Origin: Lottia gigantea
Taxonomy: Eukaryota; Mollusca; Gastropoda; Lottiidae
Assembly: GCF_000327385.1 (NCBI RefSeq)
Contig: NW_008707225.1
Span: forward strand, 1,278,113 to 1,342,112
DNA: 64,000 bases
Direction of reading: 5' to 3'
Each line of letters opens with the position of its first letter. The first letter of the stretch is position 1. Positions 1 to 11,148 of this stretch are shown piece by piece. The translations under genes and the position numbers were made by a program. Below the pieces are notes generated by a model. The model saw only the letters and a program-made list of their open reading frames with translations, searched no databases and was not told the origin of the DNA.

Positions 1-3000
1 CCGAGGTTATGGTAACCAAGATGTATATAACTTGACAGTAACCTTAACCCTGGATGATTCTCCTGACATATCAACCAAAACCAAACAGATTGGGTTCAGA
101 ACAGTAGAATTAGTTCAAGATCCTGTCTCCTCAGATAAATATTTAGGTACGATAATAATATATAGGAGTAGTGGCTTGGTCGCCATTAGCCAGATGCATC
201 AACTGTATATGGGTGAAGATGTGATCACTTGTTGAAGAGTAAGCTTAATCTCCACTGTTGTCCAATTTGTGTTTCTTCAACATGTTTTCAAGATGATGTT
301 CATGATTGGTGGTATCGGGTAAATCATGTAATTGAACTCAAGGCCTTTCTCACCTACAAAATTTCGCGTTTAAGAAAATTAGAAAAGGAAAGCCAAATTA
401 TTTGGACTGAAGTAAGGCAATAAACTATATTATTTTGAAGGAAACACATTCTATTTCCGTATAAATGGTGTACCAATATTTATGAAGGGTGCTAACTGGG
501 TCCCACCTGATACAATGTTAGAAAGAATAACTAGAGATAAAATAGAGAATATATTACACTCAGTTATAGAAGGAAATATGAATTTGTTAACAGTATCTGG
601 AGTATCTGTAAGTTTTAAGCAAGGTCATTATGCTATCGCACCAGTAAACCAAAAAAGCCAATTCATGTCCTGTAGGATGCATTTTGTTATTTTGAAGGCA
701 ACACATTCTACTTCCGTATAAATGGTGTACCAATATTTATGAAAGGTGCAAACTGGGTCCCACCTGATACAATGCTAGGAAGAGTGACAGAGGAGAAAAT
801 AGAGATTTTGTTGAACTCAGTGGCTGAAGGAAATATGAATTTCCTAACAATACCTGGTCTAGCTGTAAGTCTTACTGTCCGAATTTCACCTGTCGAAACT
901 AACGCATGAGGAATCTTCCTCTATAATTAGATAAAATCAAGCAATAATAACCAATTTAAAATTAGTTTAAAACTGTACATGAAACTTGTCTTCTTGTGTT
1001 TTGTACAGTATTGATATTATTTTGTGAATATCTGTCTCTAATTGTAGATCTATGAAGATGACTATTTCTATGAATTAACCAATAATTTAGGAATCATGGT
1101 GTTAGAAGGACTGATGTTCTGTGATGCCCTTTATCCTGTCGATCAGAATTTTCTAGATTCTGTTAAAATTGAAGTAACTCAACAAGTATGTAATTTTTAG
1201 CAACTCTGAATGCCATTGCTGTTTATACTTTAATTCTTAATTGACTAGTACACATCTATATGCTTAACAGAGAAGATAGTTTAAAAATGGCGGTTAACTT
1301 TCCAAAGGAGTAAATAAAAAAGGGAGTTTAATATTCAAAATGTAACGAAATTGAGAAAATGTACCAGGGAGATTTATCGTATGAATACTTTCTTCAATAA
1401 TGAATGAATAGAATTAATTAAATACACATCCTTGATTAATCTCATTAAAATACTTGATTTAACTTTTTTCCATAAGGTCCGAAGAATCAAGAATCATCCA
1501 TCAATTATTGCTTGGGGATTTAATGATGAAGACGAAATTCTTATCAACCAGAATTGGTATGTACTCTAATCTTCTTTATATGTCCGTGGATGTCGAAGAA
1601 GCTCTAAATTCCTTCATTGACGTGCAATGTGTTGAAATATTGCACCGTTATGTATCAACTTCGACCAAAAGTTGAACCATGATGCTTAGATTCATAACAT
1701 TCCGCCAGTCTGACAGTAACTTGTCTGTTATAAGCTGATTTGGCGACCATGTTACCATATAATTATCAGTTTCCAGTGGTCATTTTGTTGGAAATAGATT
1801 TCCACCAAATACATATTTTTGAGTCATGTTGTACCATTAACCCAATAAAGTGTAATAAGTAATACTCTATTTCGATTTAGGTTACATGTGACTGATATGG
1901 AACGATTTAGAGATGATTATAGAGTACTATTTAGGGAGACCTTGGCACCAATTATAACATCAGAGGATCTCACCAGACCTAGAATAGTTTCTAGTCCTAG
2001 TAATGGTCAGTCAGATATAATGTGTAATAACTGTCAATCTGAACTTAATGGCGATGGTAAGAATTGTTAGACATCCGACATCTACTTAAACTAAAATGCT
2101 GTTGACAATTTGATTATGATAAAGATCGGTATGTTTGTCTTCTGTTGATATCTGTGATTACCTCCTATGAGTTCTTAATGATTTTCAAGAACCAAGTGCT
2201 CTGTTCTTTGAAGCTTTGTCTATTCACCATGTCCTTTTCTTCTTCTATTTCCAGTACATTTCTATGACTATATATCGGATTTATGGAATATAAATAATTT
2301 TCCCACTCCGAGGTTTGCATCCGAATATGGATTAATATCTTGGTGTGATCCAGAAACACTGGAGCCTGTCATAGATAAATCTGATATGGATTTCTTTTCA
2401 CCTATAGCACAACATAGAACACATCATCCAAATGGTAAAACATATTCGTTAAATCTAATACGACTAATACGATAGTAGTCATTCTTTAATTCCGTTAAAG
2501 ATCGCTTTCCGCCTAGTTTTTATACGATCTATTACTTTTTCCAATCATTAGAATACCTCTACTAATTGATATAAGTATTAGATGTCCAATTATCAAATAT
2601 ATAGAAATTCATCATAATTAGGTTACCCATCTCAAAGATTGTTGCTATATATTGTTGCCTAGTGAAAGATACATCGACAATCAATATTTGATTCCAGTGG
2701 GTTTGCCAGTCCTCTTTTGAATAGTCCAAATTACCAATGATATAATATAATTATAACATAATATATTACATATCTATTATATATACCACTGAAAAGGCGT
2801 TGGGTTTTATAGTATAATGCTATCATTGCCTCTATTATGTCGGCAAAATCGTTTTATGGAAAAATCGACTCTCTCTTATAGGAACGCAGCAGATGTATGA
2901 TGAAATAAAGGCTCACTTTACATTACCAACTACAACAGATAACGTTACAAGATTTCAACACATGATCTATTTATCGCAGGTAAAATTTTCTATTATATTT

Positions 3001-5214
3001 TTGAAAAAATCGCTTCCCTGGAAACATTCTCTTTCTCTGTGATAAATCTCTTTACCCCATCGCCCGAGACATCATTTTACCGTCTACAAACTTTTAATAA
3101 TCCTCTTGTACTTTTTAACCACTTTTTGTTGTTTCTTTTAATGAAGTAGTTAAGTACAAGTTATTTGTCTTGAGGTACGAAATGTGCTCATATTAACTGA
3201 ATGAATTTTACTTCTTGACTTTTGCTTTACCAGATAAACCATGCTATGATGATGAGGTATATGACAGAACATTATCGTAGATCACAGAATAACTTTGACC
3301 CTTCCAGTGGTAAAGGTCATACAATGGGCTCTATATTTTGGTTTCTGGCTGATGTATGGCAGGCTCCCACTTGGGCATCTATAGGTAATATGTACTCTTT
3401 ATTATTTAGTTGCTCGCCAATAGACAAAGGGAGTCAAAATGCATATATTTCACCAAAAGACAAGTTAACAAATCGATGTGTCTTTTCTTGTCTACCTCTG
3501 TCCGGATATGGCCACATAGTCAGACATTATGGGGTTATTTGAAATTTCAATTTTAATAAAAGTTTAAATTTCAATTTGTATAGATTTTAATCAGAAATGG
3601 AAAATGTTACATTACTATGCCAAGAAATTCTTCAACTCTACCATCGTGTCTCCGCATATTTATGGTACAAACCTCTCAATTGATATTGTCAACGATGAAC
3701 TGGCAATGCTAGAAGAAAGAGATCCACTAACAAATCAGTTAAAGTTTAGAGTCATGACGCCTGAGGAAATTATTTTAAAGTATCCCAAGCATCAAGTGTA
3801 CGACTTAATCAAAACGACTAAAGAAAGGTCCTCTGGTAAAGTTATACTGGAAGTGTATACCTGGAGAGATTTTAATCCTCTATATTCTAAAGAGGTTCCC
3901 TTTCAAGTAAGTATAACATAGATAATTTTGACCATACATTTTCTAACCGATAACAGATAATCTAACCAAACCAGTAGTTACTATCTAAAGGAGATTACCA
4001 TGATCATAACGAGCTTTGGAAGAACGAAGATCAGACCTAACAATTTTTCAACTAACAAACAAACAGTACTAAACCGATTGATTGATTCAGATCCAACTAC
4101 TAACTACCAACATCTACTAGTCTGGATACCAGCTTTTGTTGATGTTCACTTTTCATCTACCTTTGGCCAAAGAAATCTGTCATTGCACATGCTACTGCTA
4201 CTACTGCTATTTGTAAACCAGCGTTGCCAACAATGGATCTTTCGTGCAGCAATGTTATGTTTTACCATAACACCTTCCATTTTCGTTTCAAGACCGCATT
4301 TGACCAAATATTTAAAAATAAATCAGAGCTAATGTGTAAGGAATATCTGTTAAATAACAGAAAAATTTGAGCAGAGATCTGTTTTGGATTAAAAAAAAAA
4401 CCAAATGCATGAAATTCCTATTTTTCATTTTAGTTAAACCAAACGTCAGGATGTATCTTTGAAAAGAATGTAGATGATATTTTATCTGAAGCTGGTTGTA
4501 CAGACAAGAAGAATTGTTTTCTCTATTTTTATCTCAACTCAAGAGATAATCCAACCAGTACATCGTGGTTACCATTATCATATTTTACTGATGTCCAGGG
4601 TAGAATATTACAGTCCAATATTCAGGTAAATATTCAAAACAGTATGTCAATTACGGCATTGGCCTTAGGAAGATATTGGCTGGGGGTGTTTTGCGAATAC
4701 ATGCACCCGAAAAAGGCTATTTGTTATTCAGTGGTACCCGAATACTGTATATATCAGTCATTCTAGACAATTCTCCGACCATTATATGGGAACTTATGAA
4801 TTGCAATGCAACCTATGCTCCCTGATGTATTTTAAGATTTCAAGAAATATTATTAGTCATATTTGTATAGCTATTGGAAGTTATGGTTTTTGAAAGAAAA
4901 ATTCCACATCAAGTCGAACGGCAGTTCCAAGCTCACATATCTTAAGAATGATCTGAATAGAAGCCATTTTTATATTTCAGATCTCGAATGTTAAAAAGAT
5001 GTCTCCTACAGAATTTACAGTAACATTAACTACAAACCACATAGCACCATTTGTATGGATTAATTCACGTGGTATATCTGGTCGTTTTTCTGATAATGGT
5101 TTTATAATGAAAGATCCTCAGCTACAGTTGATTTTTACATCCTGGCAACCAGTGGACTTAAAAACTTTTACTAATTCATTATCTGTACAATCATTAATGG
5201 ATATTTACCATTAA
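1..5214 (+). CDS. MANBA: Beta-mannosidase-like glycoside hydrolase family 2 protein (3' part)
   Basis: The family removes terminal beta-linked mannose from N-glycan-derived oligosaccharides in lysosomes. Exons read: 1-146, then either 441-607 or 698-864, then 1048-1185, 1477-1556, 1881-2056, 2255-2434, 2882-2979, 3234-3384, 3584-3906, 4434-4625 and 4981-5214 (TAA). All junctions are GT-AG and the phases agree, giving 627 residues, about the last 70% of an ~880-aa family member; the N-terminus lies left of the window. Recognisable blocks include [45 protein letters not shown], the nucleophile block [38 protein letters not shown] and [20 protein letters not shown]. The usual RVWGGGIYE reads TVSGVSIYE or TIPGLAIYE, the WQDFMFA block reads LEGLMFC, and the acid/base block reads FNDEDE instead of NNENE. 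It may therefore be a paralogue with changed or lost activity. Family assignment is secure; activity is not. Confidence 0.9.
441..607 (+). other. Alternative exon copy A of the beta-mannosidase-like gene
   Basis: 167 bp, entered in phase 1 and left in phase 0, with donor GTAAGT at 608. It encodes [14 protein letters not shown] through [13 protein letters not shown]. The acceptor is TTTTGAAG with almost no pyrimidine tract, and the same odd acceptor precedes copy B. The first ~90 bp are nearly identical to copy B; the second half is diverged but open. Confidence 0.8.
698..864 (+). other. Alternative exon copy B of the beta-mannosidase-like gene
   Basis: 167 bp, exactly the length and phases of copy A, with donor GTAAGT at 865 and acceptor TTTTGAAG. 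It encodes [14 protein letters not shown] through [13 protein letters not shown]. Only 90 bp separate the two copies. Including both adds 334 bp, not a multiple of three, and would break the frame, so exclusive use is expected. Confidence 0.8.
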
Positions 5215-5461
5215 AATATCATTTAGATTTGTATTTAATTTTAAAAATTACCATTAAAAAATCAGTTGGCAATATTATATAACACAACGACCATTAAATT
5301 ACTACATATCATTATAATTGGGGTGCTGTTGGCCTTCGTGGCTCTTAAAGGGGTAAAATATTCACCAAAATCCTTAACGAAATTTTCATTTTTGAAAACG
5401 CACAGACGACTAGAGGATACAGATAAAAGTTCCAAAAAGAAATAATATTATAGATGTTGAT

Positions 5462-5610
5462 ATATATGACGTCAAACAATTAAAATACAGTTAATAATGC
5501 AATGACGTCACAAGTCAAGAAAGATTACTTTCTATAAGACGTGTTTACGAGTTTCTCTACAAAATTTGCAGAATTTTTGGGATTATTGATAGAATGTAAA
5601 GGTATTGTAT
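5462..5610 (+). repeat. Dispersed repeat copy 1 with paired TGACGTCA sites
   Basis: A stretch of about 140 bp recurs diverged at 7507-7650. Both copies carry two perfect TGACGTCA palindromes, here at 5467 and 5503, and share a later block reading CTATAAGACGTGTT followed by ACGAGTTTCTCTA. Family unknown. Confidence 0.6.
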
Positions 5611-6046
5611 GGATTACGTATGTCCGTTATATTTATTTGTGATAAATATCAACTTTCCGTATAAATTTTTACACCAGAGCAATGAAATGCATTTATTTTT
5701 TTAGAATTTCGAAAAAAATGCTACCTATGTCATGAATAGGGAAATGGATTATATGGGTTACCTTTCATCTGCGTTAATTGTCTCTCACAACCAACTTCTT
5801 GCATATCGTATTAATGTTTCTGATGATTAAATAACATTTGTGTTGGTCCAATTATTGACGGTATAAGGTGAGAAGACACTGTAACTCCAGTTCTGTCCAT
5901 TGTAACTTACTGCTTTATCAGGGCCTCGTTGGTTTTACTTTGCCAGAAGCAAGCGACAACAGATCACCAGGCGTTAGTTTCGGAACAAAAAAAAAATATT
6001 GAAAGAATCAAGTGGTACATCATAGAATATTTTGTAGATATAGTTC

Positions 6047-6170
6047 ATAATCCATTCATTCATTCATTCATTGCATTGTCCCCGTGGGCTGAATGTTAGA
6101 CAGGGCCATGTCCTTATGTATTGGGCCTATTTCTGGCCCGTGTAAAATAAAGAGTTTATTATTATTATTT
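6047..6170 (+). mobile_element. ATTC microsatellite and probable non-LTR retrotransposon 3' tail
   Basis: An (ATTC)n run leads into TGGGCCTATTTCTGGCCC, a short inverted-repeat stem, then AATAAAG and an ATT-type tail ending near 6170. A stem followed by AATAAAG and a simple-repeat tail resembles CR1/L2-like LINE or LINE-mobilised SINE ends. No coding part is visible, so this is a fragment at best. Confidence 0.4.
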
Positions 6171-7506
6171 CTATAGATCCAGACATGCTAAGGCAAATGG
6201 CATACAATTGAAAATTAAATGTGGTCAACATGTTTAAGAAGGACATACCTTTTCTGTATTGAAGTTTCGCCCATTATAGGTAGCAAGTCTAGAGGTATTA
6301 TAGTCAAGGACCTCTGCTTCCAAATAGACTGTTATATTTCCTTTTAACCTAACGGCGGACCACAAACTGTGCGTATTAACCCCTGATTTCATCTCATACC
6401 CAAGTCAACTAATCAATGGTTTAACTTCGAGGTTCAATATCTTAACAGTCTATACACTGAGTACAATTCGTTCCTGAATAAAACTCTTTACAATAGACCG
6501 TCGTCTCTTTTCTTGTTTAGCATGCTTGATTACTGTCCACGAACACAGTTCTCAGAATCGTGTTTTGGCAATAATTTTGTACAATTTGAAAATTTCATCT
6601 CCAAAATACTAATCACCGAAAAAAATGTCAACCATTGACAGAAATATTATTTTACTGGTTACTTACTTGTAAAACTTGAATTAAATTAGCCGGATGGACA
6701 CGTTGCATCTTAAATTTTTAGACTTGGCTACCATTGACATAATTATAAGTCTTAAACTTTCATCATTTCAGAATTACTCGATCATTGACAATTTTATGAT
6801 TTTGTGCACAGTTTTCAACAGATGTTTACACCTTTTAAGTTACATTGGCCTACGTTTAGAGCAAAAAATGTTAGAAATCAGATATTTCCCTGAATTTGAG
6901 TAATGTTCAGTTCGATAAGTTTTATTTTATTTCTGAATAAAAAAGCAACGTCATAATTTTAGGTTTAATTCCGAAAGATATACGGGAGGACAGCCTGGAT
7001 CACTAATGCCTGTCGTAAAGAATAACATTTATTGCCAGTGACAGCAGACTTTTCTTCTTATTTTTCATTGACAAATACAACTCACTTGTTTAATCGTAAC
7101 AAAACATCTAAATATAGAAATAGAAGTGAAATGAGTAGTTTATGATAAATTTGAAAGGATTATGCAATTTTCGCACATTTCTTGTACTCTTTTCATATTC
7201 AAGTCCCAAATCAACCCCCGAAAATGGCGAACAGTGGCTTTTAATAGACCTAATAATCTTCTGATATAGAATTTCAGGATCTACCATTAGAAATGTTTAG
7301 CCTAAATGTTTTTAACTTTCCAAACTGTTTCGTGATTCTAACCAACTATTTAATGGGAAAATATGTGGATAATGAAATTTATATCAATTTGGACTCTCTA
7401 CGTACAGGCCTTGATAATGTACTTGCAAATAATCGTAATCAATTTGAAACAAAAAGATTTAGCATAATTTCAATAATGTTTAATTCAAAAATTTCATTCT
7501 TACTAT

Positions 7507-7650
7507 TATTATGACGTCAAACAATTAAAATACCTAGAATAATAGCATGACGTCACAAGTCTAAGAAATTTACATTCTATAAGACGTGTTCACGAGTTTC
7601 TCTATATTTTTGGGGATTTTTCTAGAATCATTCGAAGGTAAATTGTTATT
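7507..7650 (+). repeat. Dispersed repeat copy 2 with paired TGACGTCA sites
   Basis: Diverged copy of the repeat at 5462-5610, same orientation. TGACGTCA palindromes lie at 7512 and 7548, the same 36-bp spacing as in copy 1. Confidence 0.6.
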
Positions 7651-8405
7651 TTCATGTCTAGTGACAAAATAAGTAATAGTGGACATAACCTGTGTGGAAT
7701 TGTGTTTTTCCTGTTTCTGCTGTGCTACCTCTGATGCTGAATTTCTGCTGTCGTCCATTGCGCCTTCAATTGAATCTGTTTTAAACTAATTTTAGCACAA
7801 ATTGGCAGAACATATAAATGCATAGACTTGGGTTTCCAAAAGAGGAAACAATGCGATCGTCTTGGCATAAGAGTAGGCGCTTGATTGTGAATGGATTATC
7901 ACCACCTTATTATTAGAAATGAAGAAATTCGAAGAGTTGGTAAAACGTTGTATAATTGCGGTTTACTTGTTTTAGAACAGTAGAGATGAAAATGATATCA
8001 ACAACACTGTCCAATTTAATTTTGTCAAGATCTTTTGCTTTCCCTACATAGAATCTCTACGTACACTCTGTATCTGTCCAAATTTCTAGTTTGACAAGAT
8101 CTTGGTTTACTTTGGTTTCTAGCTAGAGGACAACTGATTTCGGTAATATGTAATCCACTAAACAGGAACTATAATAAGTCTATAATGAACGCATTCATCA
8201 ATATGAGATCCAGACCTATTTTTAATCATCTTGAATTTGGTTCTTTTTGACCACAAATAGACCAAAAATACAATATGCTATCTTGCAATGTTTAGTCCCA
8301 ATCTGTTCGCTAGTTGAACACAATTATTTCGTAAATTATTAAGTTCAACGTGGTTATGTCTCCTACTTAAAGAAAATAAAACATATATTTTTTTTATTTT
8401 CCAGG

Positions 8406-9850
8406 ATGTTTCCAATACAATATGTGAAAGGACCCAGTCCACTTGATGTCTACTTAAACCAAATAGCAAGACAAATGGTGGACCATGCCTTTTCTAGTGC
8501 AGAGACCCATCGTTCCATGTTGACAATGGAAACAGACATTGAGACAGAAAATGCTGCTTTGAATTTGAAAGTACTCAATAAAGGTAACTTAGTATACAAA
8601 CTTTTAGATCGTTCTGACTAATAGCGATAAGAAAGTTACTGGGTTTTCTAAGCGTCGGTCGGGAAATTATAACGAAGCAAGACTGAAAACACACTGGAAA
8701 GATTGTTAAAGTCAGTAAATTCACTATCCACTGCAATTTTTTTCTTTTCCCTTTAAGCATTTGTACCAAAATATACTGGCGTTGTTTAAATTGTTTTGTC
8801 CATTTCAGACGAGGAAGACTCAATACAGAGTACAGCCACCAAGTCTAGTGTTTTAGCAGTTTATACAGCTAATATAAATCAGGCTGATGGTAACATTGAC
8901 AGTGGTAAAACCAAAAAAGGTATGTAGAATATGTATTCATGTCAAAATGACTATTGCATAGAGATCAAATAGCTTGGAATGAAGACTTGAATATTTATTT
9001 TTTTGTTAATATATAATAATTGACTTAAAGCCTACATCAAAAACTTAAAGTTACCCCAAAATCTGGAAATTATCCAAAATGAAATGTAAAATAATTTTTA
9101 AAAAATACATTTATAGAACAACTGATAAATTGAGCCATTAAACTATTGTAGGTAAAAAAGTTGAACTAAAACCAGATTGTGGTAAATTAACTGATGGTAT
9201 AACTGATGCTATTACTGATGATGAAGCCAGTGATATGTATGATGATCTGATAAAACAACTTGGATTGGAACAAGAGAAATCTAAAGACGTTCCAGATCAT
9301 CTGAACCCATTTAAATTAGGATACTTAAATGGTACGATATTTTTTTCATTCGTGACATACAGGGCATCTGTTTCGAGTAATTTTGATGTCTTGTAGATGA
9401 TACCAGTTATATTGAGTGATTATGTGATGATGACTTTCGTATTAGCTTTCATTGACACATGACAGACCTAATATGTTCTCTTGGTGATCACAAATCAATC
9501 AAAACATTTGTCAAATCAGAATTAAAGGCATTAACAAATCTTAATGGAAAGTGGATATTTCTTGATTGAATGTTTCGCATGGATGTGTTACTGCTCTTAT
9601 AGTTTTATGTACAGCATATGTACAAATTATTCTTCAAGTACTACAATACATTTGTTAAAATCATTCCTGGTAAGATCAGCCATCTACATGATATTTAATA
9701 AGCTATATTTCTATTGTAGCCACACCACCACCACCTGTACCAGTATCTCGATTCAGGAGGATATTAAGATCTATTAGAAAGGCTATAACAAGGCCATTCA
9801 GTATGTGTCGAAGAAGCAGCAGATACACAGAAGACGATGATGAAGACTAA
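8406..9850 (+). CDS. Hypothetical four-exon protein, acidic with a basic C-terminal patch
   Basis: Not recognised. Exons read: 8406-8583, 8809-8919, 9152-9331 and 9720-9850 (TAA), 199 residues. All three introns are phase 1 with GT-AG ends, and both internal exons (111 and 180 bp) are multiples of three. The ATG follows an acceptor (CCAG at 8401-8404) by one base, so an upstream exon is likely, non-coding or extending the protein. Residues ~60-157 are acidic and hydrophilic (DEEDSIQS, ITDDEASDMYDDLIKQLG). The last exon starts ATPPPPVPVSRF, continues with a basic stretch (RRILRSIRKAITRPF, then CRRSSR) and ends in EDDDED. No signal peptide or membrane segment is visible. The basic patch could bind membranes or nucleic acid, but that is only inference. 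Confidence 0.65.
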
Positions 9851-10247
9851 GTTAGAATCTAGAAATATCATTCAACCTCATCAAAGATCTTATTCCAAGT
9901 GCAATAACTGTGATGAAATTTTTTACTTATAAAATACATAACTTGCTTTATTGGCTTGTATATTATACAATTGTTAAGTTTGATTTTGATATAAATTTAT
10001 TTGTATTTTAATTGTGTTTTTCTTTCTATATTTATTTTATGCCCTGTGTCTTGACGACCACAGTCATTATCCCTGTCTAGTTTCAATCTATGAAAATTGA
10101 TCCTCCACAGATGACATGTATGAAACCAATGTAATTTGACGAGAGCTAGGGTATAGGCTACACAATCGTTTGCAAATACCAAAACAATACCATCTACTTT
10201 ACCATAGACTCAATAAAGGGAGATCAATCGCAAAAACCAATAAAGAA
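9851..10247. other. Intergenic gap
   Basis: Likely 3' untranslated sequence of the gene ending at 9850, then AT-rich DNA up to the repeat element at 10248. No further gene seen. Confidence 0.5.
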
Positions 10248-11038
10248 AGCTTGCTAGGCAAGGTAATATACGCCCACTGTCAACTTCGATTTTGAATAAA
10301 AATATTTGGCAGTACAGTAACAATCACCAGTATGAAATATTCAACATTCAGTCATACACTTCTTTTGAACCCTTTAGGGCCATACTGAATAATATTGAGT
10401 ATGAATATTTTTGATAGAGTCCATCCTTGGGTGATAACAACAACCAAGTTTCGTCAAAATTCGTTAGAAATTTTTGCCTTCTAGAGTGTTTACGAGTTAA
10501 AAATTGAACACGTTCTCAAGAACAGGGGCAGTAACTCTTATTAAATATTTTTCGGTTCTTCTGATTTTCAATAGGTTTCATCCTTGGTGATAACGAACAC
10601 TCAAACCAAGTTTCATCAAAATTCATCAATAATTGTGCCTTTCAGAGTGTTTACGAGCTAAAAATGGAATGCATTTTCAAGAAGAAGGGAAATACCCCAT
10701 ACTAATTATTTTTCGATCTTTTCTGATTTTAAATAGCGTTCATCCTTGGGTGATTACAAACACTCACACCAAGTTTCATCAACATCCGTCATGAATTGCA
10801 CCTTCTAGAGTGTTTACGAGCGTTTCAAGAACAAGGGCAATAACTCATACTAAATATTTTTCGATTTTTCTGATTTTCAATAGGATTCATCCTTGGGTGA
10901 TTACAAACAACCATACCAAGTTTCGTCGAAATCAGTCAAGAATTGTGCCTTGTAGAATGTTTACGAGCAATTGTGGACCGACTGACAGACATGGGTGACG
11001 GCAATATACGCCCCCCATTTCATGTGGGCGTATAAAAA
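10248..11038 (+). mobile_element. Helentron/pearl-like non-autonomous element, family A, copy 1
   Basis: Begins GCTTGCTAGGCAAGGTAA followed by TATACGCCCAC. The body is about four diverged units of roughly 160 bp, each with CACCAAGTTTCATCAAAAT, a TTTACGAG block and an AAGGGCAATAACTCATAC-type block. It then runs through a GACNGAC-rich segment into a subterminal hairpin (TATACGCCC ... GGGCGTATA) and TAAAAA. Terminal module, tandem core, GACGG-type simple repeat and 3' hairpin match the organisation of bivalve pearl elements, now usually placed with Helitron/Helentron non-autonomous elements. No coding capacity. Confidence 0.65.
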
Positions 11039-11148
11039 TCATATTGTTTTGCAAAAAGAATATTTTAAACAGTAATATAGATCTATTTTGATAAGAATAC
11101 TGTACAAAATAAAACAATTCCCTTCCCCATCAATTATAACATAATAAA

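Larger units (their letters stand above)
5215..8404. other. Intergenic region, AT-rich
   Basis: No convincing gene. It holds the two CRE-bearing repeat copies, an ATTC microsatellite and a LINE-like tail, listed separately. Short open stretches at 6694-6903 and 7293-7514 look random. Confidence 0.6.
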
